DNA of 64,000 nt from Flavimobilis massiliensis (GCF_900240335.1 NZ_LT964979.1:248001-312000), one strand, 5' to 3'. Shown: positions 1 through 9,285, numbered from the stretch's first letter. Numbers and translations are program-made. Notes: generated by a model not told the origin, from the sequence alone.

Positions 1-64
1 ACTCGTGCAGCAAGCCCTCAGAAACTTGCGGCGAGTCCCGCCGGCGACGACGCCGGCCGGTCCG

Positions 65-84
65 GGGCCGCGACGTCGCGGCCC
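65..84. promoter_or_regulatory. Perfect 20-bp palindrome upstream of the amylase gene
   Basis: The sequence GGGCCGCGAC/GTCGCGGCCC is self-complementary and ends 14 bases before the amylase start. It could be an operator, or the tail of a terminator from a gene left of the window. A second inverted repeat, GCAAG at 10-14 and CTTGC at 25-29, lies further upstream. No clear -10 box is visible in these 98 bases, so the promoter may lie outside the window. Confidence 0.35.
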
Positions 85-98
85 GTCGAGAAGAGAGA

Positions 99-3000
99 AT
101 GATGCGACGAAGCAGATTCGCGAGACCACGTCTCCTCGCCTCGGTGGTGGCAGTAAGCCTCGCCGTGCCCCTCCTCGGGGCGAGCCTCGTCTCGGCGGTC
201 CCCGCCGCGACGACGACCGTCTACTACCCGGCCAAGGCCGCCTGGTCGCGGACGTACATCCACTACGGCGTCGACGGCCAGCAGTGGACCGCGCTCCCCG
301 GCGTCGCGATGGCCGACGCGTGCACTGGCTGGAAGTCCCAGCAGATCGTCCTCGGCTCGGCCGCAGGCGCCCAGGTGACCTTCACCAACGGTGCGGGCGC
401 GTGGGACAACAACGGCGGCAAGAACTACCGCACGGAGAGGGGCACGGTCGTCTGGAAGGACGGCGCGCTCACCCCGGGCACGAACCCCTGCGACACCGGC
501 AACGAGCCCACGTCGTCGGCCACCATCTACTACAAGACCGCCTGGACCACGCCGAAGATCCACTACCGCGTCGGCACGGGCGCATGGACGAACGTCCCCG
601 GCGTCGCGATGACGCTCGCGTGCGACGGCTGGTACAAGCACCAGATCCCGCTCGGCACCGCCTCCGGCGGCATGCTCGTCCTCAACGACGGCTCCGGGCG
701 CTGGGACAACAACGGCGGCAAGGACTACGCCTACTCCGGTGGCGTCCAGATCGTCAAGGACGGCGCGATCGCGGCCGGGACCAACCCCTGCGGTCCCGAG
801 CCCACCGACGAGCCCACCGACGAGCCCACCGACGAGCCCACCGACCCCGAGACGACCCCGCCCCCCGCGGCGAGCGCGAAGATCTTCTACGGCTCGACGT
901 GGTCGGCGCCGAAGATCCACTACCGCGTCGCCACGGGCGCCTGGACCGCCGTCCCCGGCGTCGACATGACGCCCGCGTGCCCCGGCTGGTTCGTCAAGGA
1001 CATCGCCCTCGGCACCGCGACCGGCGGCACCGCCGTGTTCAACGACGGCTCCGGCCGCTGGGACAACAACGGCGGCAAGGACTACACGTACGGCGCCGGC
1101 GTGAACCTCGTGCGCGACGGCCGCATCGCCGCCGGCACCGACCCGTGCGAGGACGTCCCGCCGCCCGTCGACGACACGACCGCACCCTCGGTCCCTGCAG
1201 GTGTCGTCGCGACCGCCGACGGCACGCGCACGACCGTCTCGTGGCGTGCGTCGACCGACAACGTCGAGGTCGCGGGCTACCGCGTCGTGCGCACCGGCGG
1301 CGCCGGCACCGTGACGCGCGACGTCTCCGCCCTCACGGCGACGGACACGGGGCTCCTCCCTGAGACCCGGTACAGCTACACCGTCGCGGCGTTCGACGCG
1401 GCGGGCAACGTCTCCGCCGCGAGCGCTCCCGCCGCCGTCACCACGGGCACGGCGCCCGAGAATCCCCGCGGCGGCACGCCGCTCGGCGGCGACCCGCGCG
1501 AGGACTCGATCTACTTCGTCATGACCGCACGGTTCAACGACGGCGACGTGACGAACAACCGTGGAGGCTCCCAGCACGTGAGCTCCGGTAACGCCGCGAA
1601 CGACGACCCCATGTTCCGGGGCGACTTCAAGGGCCTCGTCGAGAAGCTCGACTACATCAAGGGCCTCGGCTTCTCCGCGATCTGGATCACCCCGGTCGTC
1701 CTCAACCGCTCCGACTACGACTTCCACGGCTACCACGGCTGGGACTTCTACCGGGTCGACCCGCGCCTCGAGTCCCAGGGTGCGAGCTACCAGGAACTCA
1801 TCGACGCCGCCCACGCCAAGGGCATCAAGATCTACCAGGACGTTGTCTACAACCACTCCTCGCGCTGGGGAGCCAAGGGCCTGTTCACGCCCACCGTGTG
1901 GGGCGACTCGAGCGGGGAGTGGAGCTGGTTCTACTCGAAGAAGGAGGCCGGCCGCGAGTACGACCCCATGGTCGAGAACCAGGGCGACGACCCGACGCTC
2001 ACGGCTGCGCAGAACCTCCTCGCGAAGGGCCGCTCCTACAACGGCGACCTGTGGTCCTCGACCGCACCGCTCGGCACGACCTGCAAGGGCTTCGGTCAGC
2101 CGACCGGCAAGTTCTCCAAGGAGGGCTTCGCGCTCCGTGAGTGCCAGTGGCCCTCGCCGACCGCCGGCATGTTCCCCGCGAAGAACTTCCACCAGTGCTG
2201 GATCGGCAACTGGGAGGGCAAGGACGCGCAGGACTGCTGGATCCACGAGGACCTCGCGGACTTCAACACGGAGGACGCCGAGACCCGCCAGTACCTCATC
2301 GACGCCTACAACGGGTACATCGACATGGGTGTCGACGGCTTCCGCATCGACACCGCGGTCCACATTCCGCGCGTCATGTGGAACCGCTACTTTCTCCCGG
2401 CAATCCAGGAGCACGCGACCTCGGTCCACGGGGAGAAGGGCAAGGACTTCTACGTCTTCGGCGAGGTCGCCCAGTTCGTCCACGACAAGTGGAACCGCGG
2501 CTCGGTCAACCACTCCGCGCCGTTCTACACGTGGAAGGAGCGCAAGGAGTACGCGCTCGACGACGTCGTCGCGGCCGCCGAGCAGTTCGCGTGGGAGAAC
2601 CTCCAGGGTCCGGACGGCCAGCCCACGTCGACCAACGCGGTCCTCGCGGGCGCCGACGGCAACACCTACCACACGCCGGACCACTCGAAGTTCTCGGGCA
2701 TGAACGTCATCGACATGCGCATGCACATGAACTTCGGCGACGCAGGCTCGGCGTTCTGGAACGGCATGGATTCCGACGACGCCTACAACGACGCGACGTA
2801 CAACACGGTCTACGTCGACTCGCACGACTACGGGCCCAACAAGTCGAACGTCCGCTACGACGGCGGGACCGACGCATGGGCGGAGAACATGTCGCTCATG
2901 TGGACGTTCCGCGGGATCCCGACGCTCTACTACGGCTCGGAGATCGAGTTCCAGGCGGGCAAGCAGATCGACTGCGGCCCGAGCTGCGCGCTCGCCACGA

Positions 3001-3455
3001 CCGGTCGCGCGTACTTCGGTGACCACCTCGCGGGCTCGGTCGTCGCCTCGGACTTCGGCGTCGTCTCGTCGTCGTCCGGAGCGGTCGCACAGACGCTCGA
3101 GAAGCCGCTCGTCAAGCACGTCCAGCGGCTCAACCTCATCCGGCGTGCGGTCCCCGCGCTCCAGAAGGGGCAGTACTCGACGAAGAACGTCGATGGCGGC
3201 ATCGCGTACAAGCGCCGCTACACGGCCGCGGGGGTCGACAGCTTCGTGCTCGTCGCCGTCTCGGGGTCCGCGACGTTCCGGTCCGTGCCCAACGGCACGT
3301 ACGTCGACGCCGTGACGGGCGACCGCAAGGTCGTGACGAACGGGACGCTCACCGCGAGCGTCTCGGGCAAGGGCAACATGCGCGCCTACGTCCTCGACAC
3401 GGCGACCACGCCCGCCCCGGGCAAGGTCGGCGAGGCGGGGCCGTACCTCAAGTAG
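99..3455 (+). CDS. Secreted multidomain alpha-amylase (GH13) with three CBM25-type starch-binding modules
   Basis: Secreted endo-acting starch hydrolase of family GH13. Residues 1-36 form a signal peptide (Arg-rich start, hydrophobic core, cut near SAVPA). Three repeats at about 38-130, 140-232 and 258-350 carry the CBM25 pattern IHYxV...WxxxPGV...WDNNGGKxY. Repeats 2 and 3 are separated by a Glu-Pro-Thr-Asp linker (12-bp unit, four copies). A fibronectin III domain follows at about 360-450 and the catalytic barrel from about 467. Expected GH13 residues are present: nucleophile Asp751 (GFRIDTAVH), acid/base Glu789 (VFGEVAQF) and Asp910 (VDSHDYGPN). Start is the ATG pair at 99/102 after a purine-rich AAGAGAGA. 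Raw-starch degradation is inferred from the three binding modules. Confidence 0.93.
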   Translation: MMRRSRFARPRLLASVVAVSLAVPLLGASLVSAVPAATTTVYYPAKAAWSRTYIHYGVDGQQWTALPGVAMADACTGWKSQQIVLGSAAGAQVTFTNGAGAWDNNGGKNYRTERGTVVWKDGALTPGTNPCDTGNEPTSSATIYYKTAWTTPKIHYRVGTGAWTNVPGVAMTLACDGWYKHQIPLGTASGGMLVLNDGSGRWDNNGGKDYAYSGGVQIVKDGAIAAGTNPCGPEPTDEPTDEPTDEPTDPETTPPPAASAKIFYGSTWSAPKIHYRVATGAWTAVPGVDMTPACPGWFVKDIALGTATGGTAVFNDGSGRWDNNGGKDYTYGAGVNLVRDGRIAAGTDPCEDVPPPVDDTTAPSVPAGVVATADGTRTTVSWRASTDNVEVAGYRVVRTGGAGTVTRDVSALTATDTGLLPETRYSYTVAAFDAAGNVSAASAPAAVTTGTAPENPRGGTPLGGDPREDSIYFVMTARFNDGDVTNNRGGSQHVSSGNAANDDPMFRGDFKGLVEKLDYIKGLGFSAIWITPVVLNRSDYDFHGYHGWDFYRVDPRLESQGASYQELIDAAHAKGIKIYQDVVYNHSSRWGAKGLFTPTVWGDSSGEWSWFYSKKEAGREYDPMVENQGDDPTLTAAQNLLAKGRSYNGDLWSSTAPLGTTCKGFGQPTGKFSKEGFALRECQWPSPTAGMFPAKNFHQCWIGNWEGKDAQDCWIHEDLADFNTEDAETRQYLIDAYNGYIDMGVDGFRIDTAVHIPRVMWNRYFLPAIQEHATSVHGEKGKDFYVFGEVAQFVHDKWNRGSVNHSAPFYTWKERKEYALDDVVAAAEQFAWENLQGPDGQPTSTNAVLAGADGNTYHTPDHSKFSGMNVIDMRMHMNFGDAGSAFWNGMDSDDAYNDATYNTVYVDSHDYGPNKSNVRYDGGTDAWAENMSLMWTFRGIPTLYYGSEIEFQAGKQIDCGPSCALATTGRAYFGDHLAGSVVASDFGVVSSSSGAVAQTLEKPLVKHVQRLNLIRRAVPALQKGQYSTKNVDGGIAYKRRYTAAGVDSFVLVAVSGSATFRSVPNGTYVDAVTGDRKVVTNGTLTASVSGKGNMRAYVLDTATTPAPGKVGEAGPYLK
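798..845 (+). repeat. 12-bp tandem repeat, four copies, coding for the amylase linker
   Basis: Four exact copies of GAGCCCACCGAC encode a (Glu-Pro-Thr-Asp)4 linker between the second and third starch-binding modules. Linkers of this kind keep binding modules flexible in secreted carbohydrases. Exact DNA identity points to recent slippage. Confidence 0.9.
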
Positions 3456-3477
3456 GGTCCGGCACGTCAGCGTGAGA

Positions 3478-3517
3478 GGGCGCCGTCGTCCGCGGTCAGC
3501 CGCGGACGACGGCGCCC
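3478..3517 (+). terminator. Strong hairpin terminator after the amylase gene
   Basis: An 18-bp perfect stem (3478-3495 with 3500-3517) closes a TCAG loop. It begins 22 bases after the amylase stop and separates it from the metalloprotease gene. There is no T-run, as is common for terminators in GC-rich actinobacteria. Confidence 0.8.
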
Positions 3518-3551
3518 CAACCTCGGCTTCCAGGTGCGTCACGGGACGTAC

Positions 3552-3557
3552 TAGTGT
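3552..3557 (+). promoter_or_regulatory. Candidate -10 box for the metalloprotease gene
   Basis: TAGTGT lies about 75 bases before the start at 3632. Transcription from here would give a leader of roughly 70 nt, in contrast to the leaderless genes elsewhere in the window. GGGA and TCCC flank the box symmetrically. Confidence 0.35.
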
Positions 3558-3631
3558 GAGTCCCTAGATGCTGGCGCGTCTGCGTCCGCGCGCCGAGCGC
3601 CGCCGACTCGGATGCGTCAGCAGGGGACAAC

Positions 3632-5608
3632 ATGCCACGCAAGACTTGGGGCGCCGTGTGCGCCCTCGCACTCACGCTCACAGGGATTCCCGCGGTCACG
3701 GCCGCGGCGTCCCCGGGCCCCGTGGACGACCTCGTCGTCCGCGGCACGCTCGTGGCGACGCTCGGCTCCGGCCGGGACGCCGCCGGCCGCCCCGTCGAGA
3801 CGACGGGGCTCGGCATCCGGACGGAGGCAGGGTCCGTCGTGCGCCTCGACGCTGATGTCCCGGCCGCCGCGCTCGTCAAGGCGCGCCCCGGCGATACCGT
3901 CAAGGCAGTCGTCGGTGTCCCCGCGGACGTCCCCGTCGCCGCGCTGCGCGGCTCGCGCCCGGACGCACCTGCGGGTGCGCTCACGCGCGCCGGAGACCTC
4001 AAGGCACGGAGCATCGACGTCCTGCAGGCCGCGCCCGTCGCGGCTGCGCCCCGCCCTGGTGCGCACTCCGCGTACCTCGTGCGCGTCGACGACGCAGCGG
4101 CGACGGGCGAGTTCACGCTCGCCGAGGGCCGTGCCGCCGTCTCGCGAGGGAGCGACTACTGGACGCGTGAGACCGGGAAGATCGTCAACGGGCTGACCGT
4201 CCGGGGCGAGGCGACGCTCACGACGAGCAACGTCTGCGCCGAGCTCGCGAACGGCGACTACTTCAAGGTCTGGGAGCGCGCGCAGAAGCTCCTTCCGGGC
4301 GTCGACGCATCACGTGCAGCCCGCACGCACCTCATCGTCATGGTGCCGCGCTCGTGCTACGACGACGGGTCAATCGGCTGGACCGGCCTCGCGACGATCG
4401 GCTCCGGGCTCACCTCGGGGGGGCTCGTCTTCCTCGCGGCGGACGACGCTCACACGGTGTCCCACGAGCTCGGGCACAACTTCGGCCTCGGGCACTCCAA
4501 CCTCGAGATCGGGGATGCGGACGGAGCGATCGAGTACTTCGGCATCCACTCCGTCATGGGGGCCTCCTCGAGCGAGGGCACGACGACCTACGCCCCGCCC
4601 GTGCTCGACCCGGCGTTCCGCGAGGTCCTCGACATCCTGCCCGGTTCCTCTGTCACGGCGGGGAGCCCCGGCGTCGACACCCGCGTGCGTGCGGTGTCCG
4701 GCAGGTCTCCCCTGAGCCTGAGGTTCGTCGACCAGGCGGGCCGCACGATCTATCTCGAGCTGCGTGACGGCGGGGGCAACGACGCCGGCGCGTACTACGC
4801 CTCGCCGTGGGCGATCGACCCCGCCTACGACCTCGGCACGGGAGTGCGCTTCTCGACGATCGTCCGCGATTCCCGTGGGGTCCCGTCGCTCGTCACGCTC
4901 GGCGGCTCGAGCGACGGCGTCGCCTGGGCGACGGTCCACGCGGGTGAATCGGTCCGGAGCTCGAGCCTCGGCCGGACGGTCATGGTGCGATCCATCTCTG
5001 GCGGGACCGCGGTCGTCGGGTTCTCGACGCCGGCGGAGTCCCGCGCGACGATGTCGAAGATCTCCGTGCGCTACGGCCGCAGCACGAAGGTGTCGGTCAA
5101 GGTGACGGGGGAGACGAAGCCGCAGGGCGTCGTGCGGTTCTACGTCGGCACGAAGCGTGTCGCCACGGCGAAGGTGTCCTCGAGCGGGCGCGCCACGGCG
5201 ACCCTGCCCGCGAGCGTGCGCCCCGGCAAACAGACGGTCACTGCGCGGTACAGCGGTGACGTCATGCTCGCGGGATCGCGTGCGAAGCGGACCGTGAAGG
5301 TGACCAAGGGGCTTCCGTCGATCAAGGTGACGAAGGCGGCGAAGGTACGCAAGGGTTCGAAGGCGACGCTGACGGTCCGCGTCGGCACGGTCGCGGGGAC
5401 GCGACCGCACGGCACGGTCCGTGCGAAGGTCGGCAAGAAGTACGTGTCGAAGAGCGCGAAGATCGTCCGATCGGGCAAGTACTGGGTCGCGAAGGTCCGC
5501 ACGAGCAGGCTGCCGCGCGGCAAGGTCGCGCTCGTCTACACCCCGGCGAAGTCGACCTCGAAGCTCCTCGCGACGAGGACGGTCTCCTCGGGATACACGG
5601 CTCGCTGA
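3632..5608 (+). CDS. Secreted metzincin-type zinc metalloprotease with C-terminal Ig-like domains
   Basis: Predicted extracellular zinc endopeptidase. A signal peptide spans residues 1-26 (hydrophobic, ending TAAAS). The zinc site is the full metzincin motif HELGHNFGLGH, with His278, His282 and His288 as ligands and Glu279 as catalytic base. A Met-turn (HSVMGAS) follows about 20 residues later. This resembles the M11/M12 (gametolysin/reprolysin) fold class, but the exact family cannot be fixed by eye. Residues from about 470 to the end form two beta-rich Lys/Val/Thr-rich domains of bacterial Ig-like type, with KVTxGxxxxxGxVxFYVG-like patterns; these probably bind surfaces. Start ATG follows an AGGGGAC ribosome site. 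Substrate unknown. Confidence 0.85.
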   Translation: MPRKTWGAVCALALTLTGIPAVTAAASPGPVDDLVVRGTLVATLGSGRDAAGRPVETTGLGIRTEAGSVVRLDADVPAAALVKARPGDTVKAVVGVPADVPVAALRGSRPDAPAGALTRAGDLKARSIDVLQAAPVAAAPRPGAHSAYLVRVDDAAATGEFTLAEGRAAVSRGSDYWTRETGKIVNGLTVRGEATLTTSNVCAELANGDYFKVWERAQKLLPGVDASRAARTHLIVMVPRSCYDDGSIGWTGLATIGSGLTSGGLVFLAADDAHTVSHELGHNFGLGHSNLEIGDADGAIEYFGIHSVMGASSSEGTTTYAPPVLDPAFREVLDILPGSSVTAGSPGVDTRVRAVSGRSPLSLRFVDQAGRTIYLELRDGGGNDAGAYYASPWAIDPAYDLGTGVRFSTIVRDSRGVPSLVTLGGSSDGVAWATVHAGESVRSSSLGRTVMVRSISGGTAVVGFSTPAESRATMSKISVRYGRSTKVSVKVTGETKPQGVVRFYVGTKRVATAKVSSSGRATATLPASVRPGKQTVTARYSGDVMLAGSRAKRTVKVTKGLPSIKVTKAAKVRKGSKATLTVRVGTVAGTRPHGTVRAKVGKKYVSKSAKIVRSGKYWVAKVRTSRLPRGKVALVYTPAKSTSKLLATRTVSSGYTAR

Positions 5609-5615
5609 CAGCTGG

Positions 5616-5673
5616 CCAGGCCGCGCGGGCCTGGATCTCCGGGTCCGCGCGGCGTGTCGCGGCGACACGCCGC
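5616..5673 (+). terminator. Two successive hairpins after the metalloprotease gene
   Basis: A 7-bp stem CCAGGCC/GGCCTGG (5616-5622 with 5628-5634) starts 7 bases after the stop codon. An 11-bp stem follows (5649-5659 with 5663-5673, loop CGG). Either could end transcription before the hydrolase gene. Confidence 0.55.
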
Positions 5674-5776
5674 GGCGCTGCCCTCAAGGGGGCGGGGGAA
5701 GATGGCGCGACGAACCGGACTCGCATACCGTATCGGACGTCTCTGGTCCCGTTCTGCTCATCCCTGAGGGAGCCCC

Positions 5777-8569
5777 ATGCACCGTCCGAGAGCCGCCCTG
5801 CTGTCCTCAGCGCTCGCCCTCGCGCTCGCCGCGACGCTCGCGCCCGCAGCGGCCGGCGCGGCCGTCGCGGCAGGCCCCGCCGCCCCGCAGTCGGCGGGGG
5901 TGAACGCAGTCGTCGACACCGACATGACGACGCGCGTCGCCGACGCCCTCCGTGCGGGGGCCAGCAGCACGTCCGCCGACGGCATCACGGTCGTCACCGA
6001 CGACGACGGCGCCTTCGTCTCGTGGACTGCACCCGCCGGTGACCGGCTCACCGACGCCCGCACCGAGTTCCGACTCCCGGACGCACGTGTCGTCCAGCCG
6101 ACCGTCACGGGACGGACCTACGGCGCGCGCGTCCTCGGCGCGACCGACCTCAAGGCTCGCGACGTCGCCGTCGTCCGCGGCAGCAAGGTCCTCGCCGGAC
6201 GCGCCGACGCCGTGACAGCACTCGTCGCCCCGTCGGCACCGACCGCTCTCCCTTCGCGTCCGACGACGCTCGTGTCGAAAGACCCCGGAACCCCGGGCCG
6301 CTACACGACCCGTGCCTTCACCTACTCGACAAGCGGCATGAAGGTTCCCGGCTACGACACCGCCGTCGAGACCCGTGCCCACGTCGTCATGCCGCGCGAC
6401 GCCAAGGGCACCCGTCCCGTCGTCGTCCTCCTCCACGGTCGCCACTCCGTCTGCTACAAGGGTGACGAGATCGTCGACGGCTGGCCGTGCCCCGCGGGAT
6501 CACACTCGATCCCCAGCTACCTCGGCTACCGCGACCAGCAGAACCTCCTCGCGTCCCAGGGCTACGTCACCGTGTCGATCTCGGCGAACGGCATCAACGC
6601 GCAGGACCACAGCGAGAACGACGGCGGCGCCGGCACGCGCGCGGACCTCGTGCGCCGGCACCTCACCCTCCTGTCGCAGTGGAACCGCGGCACGAAGGGG
6701 CCCCGTGGCACCGAGAAGCTCAAGGGCAAGCTCAAGCTGTCGCGCGTCGTCACCGTCGGGCACTCCCGCGGCGGCGAGGGAGTGAGCCGCGCCGCGATCA
6801 AGTCCCGTGCGGGCGACCCGTTCCGCATCGTCGGACAGGTTCTCGTCGCCCCGACCGACTTCGCGACCCAGGTCGCGATCGGCATCCCGACGACCGTCCT
6901 GCTGCCGTCGTGCGACGGCGACGTCTCCGACCTCCAGGGACAGGCCTACGTCGACCGCGGTGTCGGCATCGCGTCGGGCGACCACGCGCTGCGGTCGTCC
7001 GTCCTCGTTCTCGGCGCGAACCACAACTACTTCAACTCCGAGTGGACCCCCGGCGTGTCCCAGGCGCCGTCGTGGGACGACGGCGAGGGGGTGTCGACCT
7101 CGTGCGGGCCGAAGGCCTCGGGTCGCCTCACGGCGAAGCAGCAGCGTGCGGTGGGTGCGACCTACGTCGCAGCGGCGGTCAATGCCTATGTCGCGGGCGA
7201 CGCGTCGGCGCGCAGCCTTCTCGACGGCTCGCCCGTCCGAGCGCACTCGGCAGGGTCGGCGACCGTGCTCAGCCACGCGGTCGGCGGACGCCGCACCGCG
7301 GTACTCACCGCCGACCGCCAGCCCAAGGTCTCGACCCGCGGCAAGGCAGCCGCGAGGTCGTGCTCGCTCGTGCCCCGGTCCACGGACGCGGTCACCTGCT
7401 TCGGTGACGAGCTCTCGCCGCACGGTGCCGGTCTCATGGGCATGAGCTCCCTCCCGCTCGACCCTGCGCTCGCTGTCGGGTGGACCGCGAAGGGTGCGCG
7501 CGTGAGGCTCACCGGCCTGCCGAACCTCAGCCACCGGAAGTGGCTGACGATGCGCGTCGTCGTGCCCCCGCAGAAGACCACGCCGTCGTTCGACCTCGTC
7601 CTCACCGACACGGCCGGCCGCAGCGCGACCGTCAAGGCCGAGCACGCACCCAGCCGCATGCCCGCCGTCGCGAACCTCGCATCCCGCTGGGCGCAGGAGG
7701 TCCGCTTCCGCCTCCCGGCGCGCTCGAAGGTCGACACGTCGAAGCTCGCCCGGGTTGATCTCAAGGCGCGGAGCGCGTCCGGCAGGCTCGTCGTCCTCGA
7801 CGCCTACGGCGTCTCGAGCGGGCAGCGTCGCTCGTCCGCGTCCGTGCGCACCGTCGCCCGGGTCTCGGTGCCGACGACGACGAAGATCACGTCGGCGGAC
7901 GCTGCGACGCAGGTCCTGCGGATCCCGGTGACGGGCACGCGGACGAGGTCCGCACGGGTCTGGGTCGAGCACCTCGACACGCGCACCTGGAGCACGACGG
8001 GCGAGTTCCGGACGATCAAGCCCGGCCAGACCTCGCTCGACGTCCGGCTCACAGTGCCCGACGACGACGCGGTCTCGATCAACCCCGACGGCCACGACAT
8101 CGGGTACGTCACCGTCATCGCCGACCGCGGTGCCGTCGTCGATAACCCGTCGGGCGCCGTGTCCGCGCCTGCCGGCAAGGTGCCGACGCTCGACGCGGTC
8201 AGCACCGTCGCGACGGCGACGCCCGGCGGGAGCCTGCGCTGGGAGCTGCGTCTCACCGAGCCGACGATCGAGGGCCTGTGGACCACGGGGACGTTCGCGG
8301 CTGTCACCGACGAGCTCGCTGCCGAGCAGCTCGTGCCGACGTGGCTGCAGTCTCAGGTGTCGGATGCCTCCCTGCGAGGTCCGCTGAGCTCGAGCGGGGC
8401 GCAGCTCGGACTCGCGATCAACGCGGGGGCGACCTCGATGATCGTCGAGATCCCTGTGCGACGCACGGCGCAGGTTGCGCCGGCGCGCCAGGTCCGGCTC
8501 GTCGTCGACCGGTCGATGCTCGGCCAGCCCGACCTCGTCCTCACGGGCACGGTGACACCCGCACCGTGA
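5777..8569 (+). CDS. Large secreted alpha/beta hydrolase with an unassigned C-terminal half
   Basis: Secreted serine hydrolase of the alpha/beta fold. A signal peptide covers about residues 1-30 (Ala/Leu-rich, ending AAAGAAVA). The hydrolase domain lies at about 210-480: oxyanion region VVVLLHGRHSVC, nucleophile Ser330 in GHSRGGEG, candidate acid Asp380/Asp382 in LPSCDGDVSD, and candidate His416 in GANHNYFNSEW. The arrangement resembles secreted chlorophyllase/cutinase-like lipolytic enzymes, but the substrate cannot be told. The remaining 450 residues are beta-rich, not recognised, and make the protein far longer than a typical 300-residue relative. Start ATG follows GAGGGAG. A two-arm terminator ends the unit. 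Esterase activity is inference; secretion and the nucleophile motif are visible. Confidence 0.8.
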   Translation: MHRPRAALLSSALALALAATLAPAAAGAAVAAGPAAPQSAGVNAVVDTDMTTRVADALRAGASSTSADGITVVTDDDGAFVSWTAPAGDRLTDARTEFRLPDARVVQPTVTGRTYGARVLGATDLKARDVAVVRGSKVLAGRADAVTALVAPSAPTALPSRPTTLVSKDPGTPGRYTTRAFTYSTSGMKVPGYDTAVETRAHVVMPRDAKGTRPVVVLLHGRHSVCYKGDEIVDGWPCPAGSHSIPSYLGYRDQQNLLASQGYVTVSISANGINAQDHSENDGGAGTRADLVRRHLTLLSQWNRGTKGPRGTEKLKGKLKLSRVVTVGHSRGGEGVSRAAIKSRAGDPFRIVGQVLVAPTDFATQVAIGIPTTVLLPSCDGDVSDLQGQAYVDRGVGIASGDHALRSSVLVLGANHNYFNSEWTPGVSQAPSWDDGEGVSTSCGPKASGRLTAKQQRAVGATYVAAAVNAYVAGDASARSLLDGSPVRAHSAGSATVLSHAVGGRRTAVLTADRQPKVSTRGKAAARSCSLVPRSTDAVTCFGDELSPHGAGLMGMSSLPLDPALAVGWTAKGARVRLTGLPNLSHRKWLTMRVVVPPQKTTPSFDLVLTDTAGRSATVKAEHAPSRMPAVANLASRWAQEVRFRLPARSKVDTSKLARVDLKARSASGRLVVLDAYGVSSGQRRSSASVRTVARVSVPTTTKITSADAATQVLRIPVTGTRTRSARVWVEHLDTRTWSTTGEFRTIKPGQTSLDVRLTVPDDDAVSINPDGHDIGYVTVIADRGAVVDNPSGAVSAPAGKVPTLDAVSTVATATPGGSLRWELRLTEPTIEGLWTTGTFAAVTDELAAEQLVPTWLQSQVSDASLRGPLSSSGAQLGLAINAGATSMIVEIPVRRTAQVAPARQVRLVVDRSMLGQPDLVLTGTVTPAP

Positions 8570-8576
8570 CCGCCGC

Positions 8577-8620
8577 ACGACGCGGGGCTCTCCACCTGCC
8601 GGTGGGGAGCCCCGCGTCGT
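8577..8620. terminator. Bidirectional terminator between convergent genes
   Basis: A perfect 14-bp stem (ACGACGCGGGGCTC at 8577-8590 with 8607-8620) and 16-nt loop sit between the hydrolase stop and the stop of the minus-strand gene at 8636. It can serve both strands. Confidence 0.8.
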
Positions 8621-8635
8621 GACCGGGAGCGGTGG

Positions 8636-9223
8636 TCAGGCGTAGTCCTGCATCCACTTCTGCAGGTCGTCACGCAGGACCGAGCGCAGCGACCCGGCGG
8701 AGCCGCGCGAGTACGTGAACACGAGGTGGGGCATCCCGCCGAGGTCCTGGACCTCGAAGAGCTCGGCACGACGTGGGTCGCGGCATGCCGCGACGAAACC
8801 CTCGTGGCTCGCGGGGATCGTGATGTAGGCGGCACCGGGCGTGACCCCCACGTCGGTGAGGTTCTGCCAGTGCTCCGCATACTCGCGCGTCGTCGCGTCG
8901 CCGAAGAGCTTCGAGTGGCGCGGCTTGTCGAGCTTGTGGGTCCGGCCCTGGGTGTAGGGCACCCATCCGCCGTCCTCGAGCAGCGCGAGGCGGGGCCCGA
9001 CCATCCAGCCGCGGAGGCCGGTGTCGGAGTAGCGGGTGACGACGGTCTTCCCCTGCGTGGACTCGCGCGCGACGAGCACGCGTCCGGGCGGCACGGTGCG
9101 GCCGATCGCCTTCGCGGTGCGCCTGAGCTCGAGTTCGAACTCGTAGAGGAGGTCGGCTCGCACGGATTCGAGCCCTGCCGACCTCGGGTCGATGGAACGG
9201 GAGGAGACGTCTTCGGCTCTCAT
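8636..9223 (-). CDS. Conserved-looking protein of unknown function
   Basis: A 195-residue soluble protein that I do not recognise. It has no signal peptide or membrane helix. The N-terminal third is helical and charged (FELELRRTAKAIGRT). The middle is rich in Gly, Trp and Tyr (RGWMVGPRLALLEDGGWVPY), and the C-terminus reads as alternating strands and helices. Coding is supported by position-specific GC and by clean spacing from a terminator and a divergent promoter. I chose the ATG at 9223 because TACGGT stands 6 nt upstream, the leaderless pattern seen repeatedly here. An in-frame ATG at 9229 would overlap that box. It is divergent from rnhA, with 75 bases between them. Confidence 0.7.
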   Translation of the reverse strand: MRAEDVSSRSIDPRSAGLESVRADLLYEFELELRRTAKAIGRTVPPGRVLVARESTQGKTVVTRYSDTGLRGWMVGPRLALLEDGGWVPYTQGRTHKLDKPRHSKLFGDATTREYAEHWQNLTDVGVTPGAAYITIPASHEGFVAACRDPRRAELFEVQDLGGMPHLVFTYSRGSAGSLRSVLRDDLQKWMQDYA

Positions 9224-9229
9224 GGCCAT

Positions 9230-9235
9230 ACCGTA
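9230..9235 (-). promoter_or_regulatory. Leaderless -10 box for the unknown protein gene
   Basis: TACGGT on the minus strand lies 6 nt before the ATG at 9223. A TTACGC -35-like hexamer stands 18 bp further upstream. This box decides the start codon. Confidence 0.5.
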
Positions 9236-9285
9236 GGGCCTATTGACCTGGAAGCGTAACCACCGTGACCTCTCCGTGACCCCAG

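Noticed and set aside
18..3542. Very long minus-strand open frame opposite the amylase gene
   Set aside because: It is Arg/Val/Ala-rich low-complexity sequence caused by GC-rich third positions. The plus strand has a signal peptide, domain motifs and a terminator.
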